From assembly GCA_040079935.1 (NCBI GenBank), contig JBEBJI010000004.1:65426-129425 (forward strand): DNA of 64,000 bases. Reading direction: 5' to 3'. A program made the position numbers and the translations under genes. The stretch is from Methylotenera_A sp040079935 (GTDB taxonomy: Bacteria > Pseudomonadota > Gammaproteobacteria > Burkholderiales > Methylophilaceae). Positions 52,039 through 61,147 of this stretch are shown here, piece after piece. Positions within the stretch are counted from its first letter, which is position 1. The number at the start of each line of letters is the position of its first letter. The notes below the pieces were generated by a model, which was not told the origin of the DNA, ran no database searches, and saw only the letters and a list, made by a program, of their open reading frames with translations.

Positions 52039-52758
52039 ATGAATGATCTTGCTAATATCGCTTTGCCCCTAGCAAAGATAAATCTAAAGCATCATTTGCC
52101 ACCTTTATCGTATGACTATGCTGCGCTAGAGCCTTATATTGATTCGCGTACCATGATATTGCATCACGACAATCACCATGCAGGTTATGTGAAAAAACTT
52201 AATGAAGCCTTAGAGGATACGGATTTTCGAGACTACTCAGCGTTGTGGCTATTACTGAATTTAGAAAAAATCCCCAAAGAAATTAGAGACGCAGTTCACC
52301 ACAATGCGGGCGGACATGTGAATCACAGTATGTATTGGCGCGCTATGAGACCTGGCGCGTCTAGTGAACCTAAAGGTGCGCTTCGCGAGGCGATTAATCG
52401 TGATTTTGGCAGTTTTGCAGAGTTCAAAACCCAATTTGAAGAAAAGGGCGGCAAGCTGTTTGGTTCAGGTTGGGTATGGTTAACGCGAACTCGCCAAAAT
52501 GGTGGCAAGCTTGAAGTCATTACTACAGATGGTCACGATCATCCCATGATGAAAAACCGCTTTCCTCTACTACTGAATGATGCGTGGGAGCATGCTTATT
52601 ATCTTAAATATGAAAATCGCCGCGCTGATTATTTAAAGGCTTGGTGGTCAGTTGTTGACTGGGAGCAAGTGGCGAGATGTTTTGAACGCTCCGATAGCTC
52701 TATAGAAGAGCTTTTATTGGCAGAAGAAGAACACATGCTACCAAAACATCGGCAATAA
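52039..52758 (+). CDS. Superoxide dismutase, Fe/Mn type
   Basis: A 239-residue enzyme converting superoxide to peroxide and oxygen. Metal ligands are seen in I-L-H-H-D-N-H-H-A-G-Y (first His), G-H-V-N-H-S-M-Y-W (second His) and L-L-L-N-D-A-W-E-H-A-Y-Y (Asp and His). G-S-G-W-V-W-L is typical. It is longer than SodB (about 195) at both ends, and no export signal is seen. The metal cannot be decided by eye. Confidence 0.9.
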   Translation: MNDLANIALPLAKINLKHHLPPLSYDYAALEPYIDSRTMILHHDNHHAGYVKKLNEALEDTDFRDYSALWLLLNLEKIPKEIRDAVHHNAGGHVNHSMYWRAMRPGASSEPKGALREAINRDFGSFAEFKTQFEEKGGKLFGSGWVWLTRTRQNGGKLEVITTDGHDHPMMKNRFPLLLNDAWEHAYYLKYENRRADYLKAWWSVVDWEQVARCFERSDSSIEELLLAEEEHMLPKHRQ

Positions 52759-52767
52759 ACTCTCGCT

Positions 52768-52785
52768 ATGTGCGCTAACAAACCG
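52768..52785. promoter_or_regulatory. Half of the stress-island palindrome
   Basis: ATGTGCG-CTAA-CAAACCG keeps the left arm only. It is 137 bp upstream of the CsbD gene. Weak candidate. Confidence 0.2.
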
Positions 52786-52921
52786 ACAGCTTAGATAAAT
52801 CACCTTAATCTGTAACTCACAAGGCAAATAGTTCGTAAGCTAAAAAGTTTACAGATATTTATGTCATGTTGATGTGATGAATTACTCGCTACTTAATACG
52901 ACTATTTATAAAGGAATACAA

Positions 52922-53182
52922 ATGAACTGGAATCAAATCGAAGGTAATTGGAAGCAATTAAAAGGTAACGTTAAACAACAGTGGGGCAAACTTACGGATG
53001 ACCAGCTGGATGTTATTGCAGGTAAGCGAGACCAACTTGCTGGAAAAATTCAAGAAGTGTACGGAACAGCCATGAATGATGTAGAGAATGAGTTGACGGA
53101 ATGGCAAAACAAGCAAAAAGACATGGATTGCTGCAGCAATGAAAAGCCTGGCTCTAACAGCGACACTATGAAGACGATGTAA
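52922..53182 (+). CDS. CsbD-family stress protein
   Basis: 86 residues from ATG 52922 (ribosome site AAAGGA). It has the CsbD repeat pattern M-N-W-N-Q-I-E-G-N-W-K-Q-L-K-G-N-V-K-Q-Q and W-G-K-L-T-D-D-Q-L-D-V-I-A-G-K-R-D-Q-L. A Cys pair (D-C-C-S) and an acidic/serine tail extend it past the usual 65 residues. CsbD proteins accumulate under general stress; the biochemical role is unknown. Confidence 0.9.
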   Translation: MNWNQIEGNWKQLKGNVKQQWGKLTDDQLDVIAGKRDQLAGKIQEVYGTAMNDVENELTEWQNKQKDMDCCSNEKPGSNSDTMKTM

Positions 53183-53255
53183 AAAAACACTGCTTCTCAT
53201 AGTAAGTATTTTGATGTAACGGTTCACTATGCAACCACCCACAAAGGCAATAAGA

Positions 53256-53516
53256 ATGAATAGGAATCAAATTAAAAACGGTGAGAAGCAGAGCGATACG
53301 CAGAAAGTCAAGTCCGCTGACGAAAAGCCAAATATAGCAAGCGAGAGGACTCAGAAAGCAACTAGAGATGGAGAAAGTAAAGCTGACGAACAACTTACCA
53401 CTTTAAACAATACATTAAAAAATATGATTCATAGTAGCAATAAAGTGGACATGCCTGTAGAGGCAAGTTTAACGGGCTTTTACAAAGAAATAAGTAAATC
53501 AAGAAAAAGAAAATGA
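53256..53516 (+). CDS. Small polar protein, perhaps a decayed CsbD relative
   Basis: 86 residues from ATG 53256. The first residues, M-N-R-N-Q-I-K-N-G-E-K-Q-S, and the DNA round the start resemble the CsbD gene 330 bp upstream, but the body is lysine-rich, polar and lacks the CsbD core. It may be a duplicated start followed by divergence. Expression is uncertain. Confidence 0.4.
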   Translation: MNRNQIKNGEKQSDTQKVKSADEKPNIASERTQKATRDGESKADEQLTTLNNTLKNMIHSSNKVDMPVEASLTGFYKEISKSRKRK

Positions 53517-53710
53517 TAATGAAAATTATTAATAATGCAGGTACGCATTTTTTGAAAATAAACAAACAGGGCAAATTAAAGGCTAGGTATGACACTGTTA
53601 AAAATGTAAATGAAGTAATTAATTCTATTCTAGATAATGGCAGTGCCAAAATGGACAGTCACAGCCCAACTAAACTTCTGAATGAAGGGAATAAAGATGA
53701 AAAATCTTAA
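53513..53710 (+). CDS. Small hypothetical ORF of doubtful reality
   Basis: A 65-codon ORF that overlaps the previous ORF by 4 bp and the next gene by 14 bp. It has no recognised motif and no ribosome site of note. The 4-bp overlap suggests translational coupling; otherwise support is weak. Confidence 0.25.
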   Translation: MIMKIINNAGTHFLKINKQGKLKARYDTVKNVNEVINSILDNGSAKMDSHSPTKLLNEGNKDEKS

Positions 53711-54308
53711 TATTAGCGCAATTACATTAGCCATTAGCCTTGCTTTTAGTATAAGCGCTATGGCCGAAAACATGTCAAAAAATCAATATAAGTCGCATGA
53801 GAAAAATATTGAGTCTGAATATAAATCTGCTAAGACTGCATGTGCTGCGCTCGCAGGAAACGCTAACGATATATGTGTTGCAAAAGCCAAAGGCAATAAA
53901 AACGTCGCTAATGCTGAGCTTAAATCTAATTACAAGCCTTCTGCCAAGAGTCGATACGGATCACGTATTGCTAAGGCCGATGCAGAGCATTCGGTAGCTA
54001 TTGAAATGTGTGATGACAAAGCGGGTAACGTTAAAGATGTTTGTGTTAAAGAAGCGGATGCAGCCCAGGTGCACCAAATAGCTGATGCCAAGTTTAAGGC
54101 AAAAACTCTGAAGGCTAATGCTGAAGCAAAAGAAGAATCAGCTGAAGCAAATGCTGATGCTCGAGAAAAAGCAGGTGATGCCTATAGCCATGCAAATGCA
54201 GACAAAAATGATGCTGATTACGCTGTAGCTAAAGAGAAGTGTGATTTGTTGGCTGGGAATGCTAAAGACACCTGTATGGATGAAGCGAAGGTGCGTTTTA
54301 GTAATTAA
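53697..54308 (+). CDS. Exported protein with three Cys-pair repeats
   Basis: 203 residues from ATG 53697 (GAAGGGAATAAAG upstream). The signal peptide is L-A-I-S-L-A-F-S-I-S-A-M-A. Three repeats follow, each with a Cys pair: A-C-A-A-L-A-G-N-A-N-D-I-C, M-C-D-D-K-A-G-N-V-K-D-V-C and K-C-D-L-L-A-G-N-A-K-D-T-C. Between them are Ala/Lys/Glu helices. The pattern C-x4-[AG]-G-N-x2-D-x-C suggests a disulfide-linked helical pair in the periplasm. I know it only as an uncharacterised family. Confidence 0.75.
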   Translation: MKNLNISAITLAISLAFSISAMAENMSKNQYKSHEKNIESEYKSAKTACAALAGNANDICVAKAKGNKNVANAELKSNYKPSAKSRYGSRIAKADAEHSVAIEMCDDKAGNVKDVCVKEADAAQVHQIADAKFKAKTLKANAEAKEESAEANADAREKAGDAYSHANADKNDADYAVAKEKCDLLAGNAKDTCMDEAKVRFSN

Positions 54309-54379
54309 ATTGATACTTTCGGTCCCAAAACTGTAAGTACACAGGTTGCAAATACTAAAACAATTGCAAAGGAAACATT

Positions 54380-54796
54380 ATGACAAGTATATATAACTAC
54401 GTAATAGTGCTCACAATTGGCGGTCTGGCATTTGGTTTTAATGGAAAAGCCGAAAGCCAAGAAAAACTGCAACTTAAATCTGCTAAAAACAGTATTAATG
54501 CTGAATACAGAGTTGCTAAAAATAAGTGCAGTTTACTTTACGGGAGTGCTGAAGACGCTTGCTTGGCTGAAGCTAAGGCCACTAAAACCAAAGCTATCAA
54601 TAGCACTGAGTTAAAAGCATCAAAGGCTGGTGAAACTATCAATGGCAAGGCATGTGACACAAATGCAGAGGCTATTGATAAAGAACTTCTGGAAAAAGAT
54701 ATGGAAAGTGCTGTGACTGAAATAAAACCAATTGAGTCCAACATTATTCCACTAGGAAAAGACATTTTTAAAGGTCGCATCAGAATCGTAGCCTAA
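54380..54796 (+). CDS. Exported protein with one Cys-pair repeat, relative of the preceding gene
   Basis: A 138-residue protein. A signal-like N-terminus is followed by N-S-I-N-A-E-Y-R-V-A-K-N-K-C and C-S-L-L-Y-G-S-A-E-D-A-C-L-A-E-A-K-A, the same repeat as the preceding gene. The C-terminal half differs. It may have arisen by duplication and loss of repeats. Ribosome site AAGGAAA. Confidence 0.65.
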   Translation: MTSIYNYVIVLTIGGLAFGFNGKAESQEKLQLKSAKNSINAEYRVAKNKCSLLYGSAEDACLAEAKATKTKAINSTELKASKAGETINGKACDTNAEAIDKELLEKDMESAVTEIKPIESNIIPLGKDIFKGRIRIVA

Positions 54797-54888
54797 ATTG
54801 ACGATTGTTAAATCCGTCAGCGCGTATGTTTACACTAAATACATGTTTTTAAGGCGAACTCAAATTAATGTATTTAAGGAGATATAAA

Positions 54889-55455
54889 GTGAATAAAGTT
54901 ACCAATTTAGAGGTCGCTGGAAATCAGTCAACTTTGTCAGACATTCAAACCTTACGCAAGAGTGCCCGTCAGTATGTGGACCAAGGGGCTGTCACTTCTG
55001 GCTATGCAGCCGATCGCAAAGTGGTTATAAAGCTGCTGAATGCAGCTCTTGCAACAGAATTAGTATGCGTGTTGCGCTATAAATATCACTACTTTATGGC
55101 TAAGGGCATTCATTCTGAGGGCGTTAAAGCGGAGTTTTTACAGCATGCAAATGAAGAAATGGCGCATGCAGATCGCCTTGCTAAACGCATTACAGAGCTT
55201 GGAGGAGAGCCAAACTTTTCACCTATTGGCTTAAGTGACCGTAGCCATGCTGAATATGTGGCTGGAGATACACTATATGCGATGATAAAAGAGGATTTAA
55301 TCGCCGAGCGCATCGCCATCGAGAGCTATAGAGAAATGATTGCATATTTAGCCGAGAATGACCCCACCACCCAACGCATGTTGAAGGAGATACTTGCCAT
55401 GGAGGAAGAGCACGCTGATGATCTTGCCTCTTTGTTAACAGGTATAAATACCTGA
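54889..55455 (+). CDS. Ferritin-like protein (bacterioferritin/Dps superfamily)
   Basis: 188 residues from GTG 54889. The ATG at 54868 is rejected because the ribosome site TAAGGAGAT lies inside that extension. Four-helix bundle ligands are seen in A-T-E-L-V-C-V-L-R-Y, A-N-E-E-M-A-H-A-D-R, E-D-L-I-A-E-R-I-A-I-E-S-Y and E-E-E-H-A-D-D-L, an E-x2-H-type di-iron centre. It probably oxidises and stores iron, limiting peroxide damage next to superoxide dismutase. Confidence 0.87.
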   Translation: MNKVTNLEVAGNQSTLSDIQTLRKSARQYVDQGAVTSGYAADRKVVIKLLNAALATELVCVLRYKYHYFMAKGIHSEGVKAEFLQHANEEMAHADRLAKRITELGGEPNFSPIGLSDRSHAEYVAGDTLYAMIKEDLIAERIAIESYREMIAYLAENDPTTQRMLKEILAMEEEHADDLASLLTGINT

Positions 55456-55472
55456 ATTGCTAGTATCCAGCC

Positions 55473-56033
55473 ATGCAACCTGAAATCCCATCACTAAGTA
55501 AATCTACAGCTGATGTATCAGACTGCACTTCTGAATCTAATCCTGCTCAGATTAATCAGAATATCGAATCGATTGCGGCATTCTATGTGCGCGAAGAGCA
55601 GAAAGTCGGGTCATCTCAGCGTGCTCTTGAAAACCTGAGTGACTTTCTTGGAATGCCGCTTTATCTTGGTTTGATGCTAGGGTTTGTAGTTCTATGGATG
55701 TTCGTCAATATTTTTGCTAATCAGTTAGGACTGAAGCAAGTTGATCCAGCGCCATTTTATGGGATGCATTTGATGCTCAGCTTAGGTTCGGTCGTAACAG
55801 CTACCGTGGTGCTGATTAAGCAAAATCGTCTAGCCAAGCTAGAAGAGCAGCGAGCGCATCTGGATTTACAAGTGAATTTACTGACTGAGCAAAAAGTCAC
55901 GAAGATTATCAATCTGCTTGAAGAGTTGCGACATGACTTACCGATGGTCAAAGACCGACTTGATGCGGAGGCAATTGCTCTGCAACAGCCAACAGACCCA
56001 CACGTAGTACTTGCAGCGCTGGATGAGCCGTGA
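55473..56033 (+). CDS. DUF1003 membrane protein
   Basis: A 186-residue protein with two membrane helices (about 70-85 and 105-120) separated by P-A-P-F-Y-G-M-H-L-M-L-S. Q-N-R-L-A-K-L-E-E-Q-R-A-H-L-D-L-Q-V-N-L follows; these are DUF1003 hallmarks. It lies 17 bp after the ferritin-like gene. Function unknown. Confidence 0.85.
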   Translation: MQPEIPSLSKSTADVSDCTSESNPAQINQNIESIAAFYVREEQKVGSSQRALENLSDFLGMPLYLGLMLGFVVLWMFVNIFANQLGLKQVDPAPFYGMHLMLSLGSVVTATVVLIKQNRLAKLEEQRAHLDLQVNLLTEQKVTKIINLLEELRHDLPMVKDRLDAEAIALQQPTDPHVVLAALDEP

Positions 56034-56102
56034 CCAAATAAACTAACAAAACTAACAAAAGAAGGTTAGAGGCATGTTTAATAATATAAAGATTATTACC
56101 AG

Positions 56103-57287
56103 ATGAGACTTAAGTTATTCGCAGCAACTTTAATAACGACGATTTTGCTGCCAACTTATGGATGGGCAGCAGAGCAATGGCTGATTGCGAGCAAAAGTGA
56201 AACTATTAATTTTGGACAAAAAATCAGGTTTGATATTGTTAAATTAGAAGAGTCAATCGATTGGCCAGCTACATTTAAAATTAAGTTGTCTGGCAATGGT
56301 GGCAGCGAGGAAATTGAATTAATACCAGCCAAATCTCCTGTCGCTAGTGCACTTCATCGATCTTTCTTTGGAGTTGCTACTAAGGATTATGTGGGAATCG
56401 TCCGTGCTGAACTGACGGATCAAAGTTCGAATCGTATTGTGATGCTTGCTCCCAGAGAGGATGCTGGCGCCATGCAAGCTATTGAAGCTGCTGCTACGAG
56501 CAACTCAATAATAAATATTGAAAGCTCTTCGAGCAATAGTGCTGCAATGGTTGTTATAGCCGATCCCGATAATGAACCCGCGCTTTCGGCCAATGAGTCT
56601 ATGTATTTTCTCATGGGGAAGAATTCCGAGCATGGCACAGATTCTAGGTTTCAGCTCAGTTTTAAATATCGCCCTTTTGACCCAGAAGGCTCAATTGCAG
56701 GTTTTGTGCCATTGCTCAGCAATCTTTATTTTGCCTACACTCAAACGACACTTTGGGATATAGGGGAAAAATCAGGCCCTTTTCGCGATACCAGTTATCG
56801 CCCAAGCCTATTTTACCGGTGGGTGAGTAGTGGCAGAGGCGTGTTGCCAGACGAGTGGAGAGTAGGGGCAGAGCATGAGTCTAACGGACAGCCTGGAGTA
56901 AGTTCTCGCTCACTGAATACCACATTTATTCGACCAACTTGGAATTTTGACATGGCTAATGGCCGACGTTTGGCTTTTTATCCAAAATTTCAATATTACT
57001 TAAATAAGGAAGAAAATTCAGACATTCAACGTTATCGTGGCTATGCTGATTGGCAGTTACGTTATGGGAGAGAAGATGGGCTTGTGCTTGGCGGGCTTTA
57101 CCGCTTGGGTACTGGTGGATACAGTGCAGGTCAATTAGATTTCTCCTATCCTATTAGTGATCGAATTTTTGCCCGTACAGGAGCTTTTGTGCACTTGCAA
57201 TTGCTTTCAGGATATGGCGAAACGCTATTGGATTTCGATAAGAAAAATGATACACAAATTCGCTTAGGTCTTTCTATCGCACGCTAA
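56103..57287 (+). CDS. pldA: Outer membrane phospholipase A
   Basis: A 394-residue protein with a signal peptide. The N-terminal 160 residues are an extension, followed by a 12-strand barrel domain. The active-site segment is G-A-E-H-E-S-N-G-Q-P-G-V-S-S-R-S-L-N-T, with the His-Ser-Asn of OMPLA; the calcium-binding Ser is present. The C-terminus ends in Arg rather than Phe, in I-R-L-G-L-S-I-A-R. It removes misplaced phospholipids from the outer leaflet and fits with the phospholipase D in this island. Confidence 0.88.
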   Translation: MRLKLFAATLITTILLPTYGWAAEQWLIASKSETINFGQKIRFDIVKLEESIDWPATFKIKLSGNGGSEEIELIPAKSPVASALHRSFFGVATKDYVGIVRAELTDQSSNRIVMLAPREDAGAMQAIEAAATSNSIINIESSSSNSAAMVVIADPDNEPALSANESMYFLMGKNSEHGTDSRFQLSFKYRPFDPEGSIAGFVPLLSNLYFAYTQTTLWDIGEKSGPFRDTSYRPSLFYRWVSSGRGVLPDEWRVGAEHESNGQPGVSSRSLNTTFIRPTWNFDMANGRRLAFYPKFQYYLNKEENSDIQRYRGYADWQLRYGREDGLVLGGLYRLGTGGYSAGQLDFSYPISDRIFARTGAFVHLQLLSGYGETLLDFDKKNDTQIRLGLSIAR

Positions 57288-57325
57288 CCTTGTCAAGAAG
57301 CTTGAATGGATTGTAACTATATTAT

Positions 57326-59146
57326 TTAACTGCACTCAGGAGCAAAGTTACTACACCAGTGTGTGCTTCTGTTAAGAAGTAGGGCTGTAAATTGCTCAGC
57401 CATTAGTGGTTTACTAAAAAGATAACCTTGACTCTCATCACAATGATGAAATTTTAGAAAATTTAATTGCAAATGATTTTCAACTCCTTCAGCAATTACA
57501 CGAAGATTAAGACTGTTCCCCATGTTGATTATCGCGCTCACTATAATGCCATTATCACTTTCATTTTCATTGTTAATATCATGAACAAAAGATTGATCAA
57601 TTTTTAGCACATCAATAGGAAATTTTTTAAGGTAATTTAAACTAGAATAGCCAGTACCAAAATCATCTACGGCTATTTTCAGCCCTAATTTTTTGAGATC
57701 ACTTAGTATCTTGATACTAGACTCAGCGTCACTCATTAAAGAACTTTCGGTGATTTCAAGTTCTAAATAACGCGCTTCTAGATTGGTGTCACATAAAATA
57801 TTGCGCACATATTCAACAAAACTGTTTTGGTGGAATTCTTTTGCGGAAATGTTGACAGCAACGGCAACAGGCTGAAGTCCAGCCTGTATCCAAAGCTTCG
57901 CTTGAGTACAGGCTTCCCGCAACACCCAGCGGCCAATAGGCATAATTAAGCCACAATCATCAGCTACAGATATAAACTTTTCTGGCATAACTTCTCCCCA
58001 TTCAGGGTGCTCCCAGCGGATTAATGCTTCGACTCCAGTGATTTTGCCAGAATTTAGATTTACCTTGGGTTGGTAATGCAATGTGAATTCTTTATTTTCA
58101 AGTGCTAAGCGTAAGTTGGCTTCTATGAACTGTCTTTCAGCAGCACGAATATTCATTTTCGATTTAAAAAATCGGTAATTATTACTCCCATTCTTTTTCA
58201 CATCATACATCGCAGTATCTGCATTTTTAATCAATGTTTCTGCATCTAAGCCATCTGCTGGGTAGATGCTAATACCTATGCTTGTGGTTATATAAAGGTC
58301 ATTTTTATTGATAGAAAGAGGCAAAATCATAGAAGCTAATATTTTTTCGGCAGTTAGAGCCGCATCTTCACCATTTTTATCTTCTCGCAAAAGTATTACA
58401 AACTCATCACCACCTAGTCGACTAATGGTATCTGAACTTCTGACGCAGCCATTAAGGCGCTTTGCTATCGATTGTAATACTTTATCTCCAGTTTCATGTC
58501 CTAGTGAATCGTTAATATATTTAAAATTATCTAGATCAAGAAATAGCACCGCTAGCTGTGTACCGCTTCGCATAGCCAAAGCAATTGCCTGGGAAATTCT
58601 ATCGTTTAACAATACGCGGTTTGGTAAGTCGGTTAAAAAATCATGCTGTGCTAAATGTGTCATTTTTAGCCTCAATTCTTTTGCAACACTTACATCATGA
58701 AACACAATAACGACTCCAGTTAGTTTTCCTTCCCAGTTATGAATTGGCGAAGCTGAATCTTCGATTGCCAGCTCTTTGCCATCACGCGTTATCAATATGG
58801 TGTCAGCAGCCAACCCTTTTGGTTTATTTGATTGTAGTACTAAATCAACAGGGCTTTGAATTGGTTTGTGTGTAACACCATTAATAATCTTGAAAACCTT
58901 ACTAATTGGATGACCATTTGCTTCTTCTCTAGACCAGCCGGTAATTTTCTCAGCTGCGATGTTTAAATAATCGATATCACCGTTAGTGTCAGTGCAAATC
59001 ACTGCGTCACTAATCGAGTTAAGCGCAATCGCAGCTCGCGCTTTCTCTTTGTAAATCTCTTCCTCTAAGTGGTTGAACACGTTGCTGTTTATATCAGTAG
59101 AATCGTTCATGAGTGTTCGAATTATATTAAACATATTTTTATCCAT
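57326..59146 (-). CDS. PAS-GGDEF-EAL cyclic-di-GMP protein
   Basis: 606 residues from ATG 59146; an in-frame TTG at 59170 is a weaker choice. The PAS domain (about 30-155) has A-V-I-C-T-D-T-N-G-D-I-D-Y-L-N. GGDEF has S-R-L-G-G-D-E-F-V-I-L-L (intact active site). EAL has G-V-E-A-L-I-R-W-E-H and D-D-F-G-T-G-Y-S-S-L (intact catalytic residues). It could make or break c-di-GMP under PAS control. A relaxed copy of the island palindrome lies 57 bp upstream. Confidence 0.93.
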   Translation of the reverse strand: MDKNMFNIIRTLMNDSTDINSNVFNHLEEEIYKEKARAAIALNSISDAVICTDTNGDIDYLNIAAEKITGWSREEANGHPISKVFKIINGVTHKPIQSPVDLVLQSNKPKGLAADTILITRDGKELAIEDSASPIHNWEGKLTGVVIVFHDVSVAKELRLKMTHLAQHDFLTDLPNRVLLNDRISQAIALAMRSGTQLAVLFLDLDNFKYINDSLGHETGDKVLQSIAKRLNGCVRSSDTISRLGGDEFVILLREDKNGEDAALTAEKILASMILPLSINKNDLYITTSIGISIYPADGLDAETLIKNADTAMYDVKKNGSNNYRFFKSKMNIRAAERQFIEANLRLALENKEFTLHYQPKVNLNSGKITGVEALIRWEHPEWGEVMPEKFISVADDCGLIMPIGRWVLREACTQAKLWIQAGLQPVAVAVNISAKEFHQNSFVEYVRNILCDTNLEARYLELEITESSLMSDAESSIKILSDLKKLGLKIAVDDFGTGYSSLNYLKKFPIDVLKIDQSFVHDINNENESDNGIIVSAIINMGNSLNLRVIAEGVENHLQLNFLKFHHCDESQGYLFSKPLMAEQFTALLLNRSTHWCSNFAPECS

Positions 59147-59202
59147 TCGCGTACTTAAATATTTGTTCAAGTAAACATTATGTATTTTTGATTAATTCGA
59201 GT

Positions 59203-59220
59203 CTGTGCATTAACACACAT
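59203..59220. promoter_or_regulatory. Stress-island palindrome, copy 5 (relaxed)
   Basis: CTGTGCA-TTAA-CACACAT keeps the TGTG-N8-CACA symmetry but lacks the central CG steps. It lies upstream of the GGDEF-EAL gene. Confidence 0.35.
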
Positions 59221-59331
59221 AAGCAATATTTATTGCTGGTTGAATGATCATTTTGTAGACAAACTAAATGGTGAGATTTGAGAGGATAGGGTAGAAAAGC
59301 CAGCCCAACTAAAAGCACTAAATTAGAAATT

Positions 59332-60060
59332 TTAATGGGCTATGCCGTGAAAGGCTGGCAACAGACGATCATATTCAGATTTAACTACTCGGTAACATTC
59401 ACAGCTTCTTTTTTCCAACCCAGCAAGATCCAATACTGAGATGTGGCCACGTCTATAATTGATTAATCCTAAGCTTTGCAACTTGCCCGCAGCTTGAGTC
59501 ACACCTTCGCGGCGGACACCTAACATATTGGCGATTAGCTCTTGGGTCATGCTCAACTCATTGTCAGGAAGACGATCAATACTAAGTAATAGCCAACGAC
59601 AAAGTTGCTGCTCCACCGAATGATGTCGGTTGCAAACTGCGGTCTGAGCCATCTGAATAATCAGCGCTTGGGTATAGCGTAGTAATAGGCGTTGCAATGG
59701 ACCGGCCAGATTAAACTCATTTTTCAATAGTTGTGCTTTTAGTCGATAGGCATGTCCTGCGCTTTGCACCACGGCCCGACTTGGCATGGTTTCACCACCC
59801 ATAAATATTGGAATGCCTAGTATCCCTTCATTACCAACCACGGCGATTTCTGCTGATGCGCCATCTTCCATCACATAAAGTAACGATATGATAGAAGTAG
59901 TGGGGAAATACACATATTTCAATTTACTACCAGATTCGCAAACAACCTCACCTAGCGGCATTTCAACTAATTCAAGATCAGGAAACAGGCGGTCATAATC
60001 CACTTTCAGTAGTGCGTCAAGTAGGTGGTTTTGATGTGGGTCTTGCAAAAAACCTGTCAT
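59332..60060 (-). CDS. Crp/Fnr-family transcriptional regulator
   Basis: A 242-residue protein. A cyclic-nucleotide-like sensor domain (about 25-140) has G-E-V-V-C-E-S-G-S-K-L-K-Y-V-Y-F-P. A winged helix (about 160-225) has S-M-T-Q-E-L-I-A-N-M-L-G-V-R-R-E-G-V-T-Q and a wing R-R-G-H-I-S-V-L-D. The C-terminus has C-E-C-Y-R. No Fnr Fe-S cysteine set is present. The island palindrome lies between this gene and the divergent 60309 gene, so it is the best candidate regulator of the island. Confidence 0.88.
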   Translation of the reverse strand: MTGFLQDPHQNHLLDALLKVDYDRLFPDLELVEMPLGEVVCESGSKLKYVYFPTTSIISLLYVMEDGASAEIAVVGNEGILGIPIFMGGETMPSRAVVQSAGHAYRLKAQLLKNEFNLAGPLQRLLLRYTQALIIQMAQTAVCNRHHSVEQQLCRWLLLSIDRLPDNELSMTQELIANMLGVRREGVTQAAGKLQSLGLINYRRGHISVLDLAGLEKRSCECYRVVKSEYDRLLPAFHGIAH

Positions 60061-60220
60061 ATGAATTTAGCTAATCAACAGAAAGTAAGATTCATTATGG
60101 TTAACATTAAAAGGTAACCAACTAACTAAGTTAAATACTAATTCAGAACAATTTGCTACGCAATGAATGTGCGTCAATTCAACGGCTATTTAAATATCAG
60201 TTATCAATCGCAAGCTTAAT

Positions 60221-60238
60221 CTGTGCGGTAGCGTACAG
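60221..60238. promoter_or_regulatory. Stress-island palindrome, copy 6
   Basis: CTGTGCG-GTAG-CGTACAG, one arm base off perfect symmetry, between the Crp/Fnr gene and the 60309 gene. A TATAAT box at 60267-60272 would put its centre near -49 of the rightward transcript. Confidence 0.6.
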
Positions 60239-60308
60239 ACGCCTGAGGATATGCGAGATAAATTATTATAATTCTATCGTCTTTGACGTATCATAGAGGA
60301 GAAGTATC

Positions 60309-60839
60309 ATGAACGAATACCGCCGCCTTGTTTCGGGTATTTTTGCTCATCAAGTATTTGCAGAAAGTGCAATGTCCAGACTTATCGAACATGGCCTGCC
60401 AAAACGACAGTTACAAATTTATGAAAGTGATTCGATACTACCTGTCGCCACACAACAAGCAAAAAGCAATAAAGTGTTAAAGGCTATGGTTATAGGTGGC
60501 GCAATCGGAGCCGCAGTTGGTACTGGCATTGGCGCACTGGCTGAAGTGGCTCTAGTCGCGGCAGACATAAGTTTGTTCATCGCGAGTCCATTGCTTGCCC
60601 CATTGGCATTACTGGGCTGGGGTGCTAGTCTTGGCGGACTGTTTGGTGCGACTATCGGCGCTAAGGTCAGATCTGGAAAAAAAGAAGGCTGGTTTTCAGA
60701 TTTAATTAGAGATGCAATTGCCAATGGGCAAGTTGTCTTGGTAGCAGAAACGCTAACAAAACAGGAAGCAGCGATTGCACGAGAAATTATCAAATTTTCG
60801 GTTAACAACTACAAGAATCTTAGCTTGGCACAATTTTAA
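60309..60839 (+). CDS. Uncharacterised glycine-zipper membrane protein
   Basis: A 176-residue protein. The first 50 residues resemble the small alpha/beta domain of general-stress-type proteins (R-L-V-S-G-I-F-A-H-Q-V-F-A-E-S-A). Two glycine-rich hydrophobic segments (G-G-A-I-G-A-A-V-G-T-G-I-G-A-L and L-G-W-G-A-S-L-G-G-L-F-G-A-T-I-G) could form membrane zippers. The ribosome site is GAGGAGAAG. Family not recognised with certainty. Confidence 0.7.
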   Translation: MNEYRRLVSGIFAHQVFAESAMSRLIEHGLPKRQLQIYESDSILPVATQQAKSNKVLKAMVIGGAIGAAVGTGIGALAEVALVAADISLFIASPLLAPLALLGWGASLGGLFGATIGAKVRSGKKEGWFSDLIRDAIANGQVVLVAETLTKQEAAIAREIIKFSVNNYKNLSLAQF

Positions 60840-61147
60840 TCATTAATATTTCAATTACGTTGAAGACTTATAGTAAATTAAGATTAAAAATACAAGCTTC
60901 TTGGAAGATTGCGTAAAGATTCATACAGCTATTGTCCACTCAATACAGCACAGGAGTTGATATCGGATGGTGAATCTGCATAAAAAAATTAACGAGGATT
61001 AGTCAGCAGCAATCAAAATGGAGCTCATAAAGTTAACGTTAGGTTTTAGTCCAAGGTTATAACTTGAAGGAATGGTAACCAGTTTTGATAGCAATAAATT
61101 GAACTTCAAAGCTGGTTACTTATTGCTAGGAAGTGCATATTCTTAAT
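60840..61147. other. 308-bp stretch without a recognised gene
   Basis: AT-rich DNA downstream of the 60309 gene and downstream of the convergent EF-hand gene. I see no convincing ORF, repeat or terminator in it. Confidence 0.4.
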
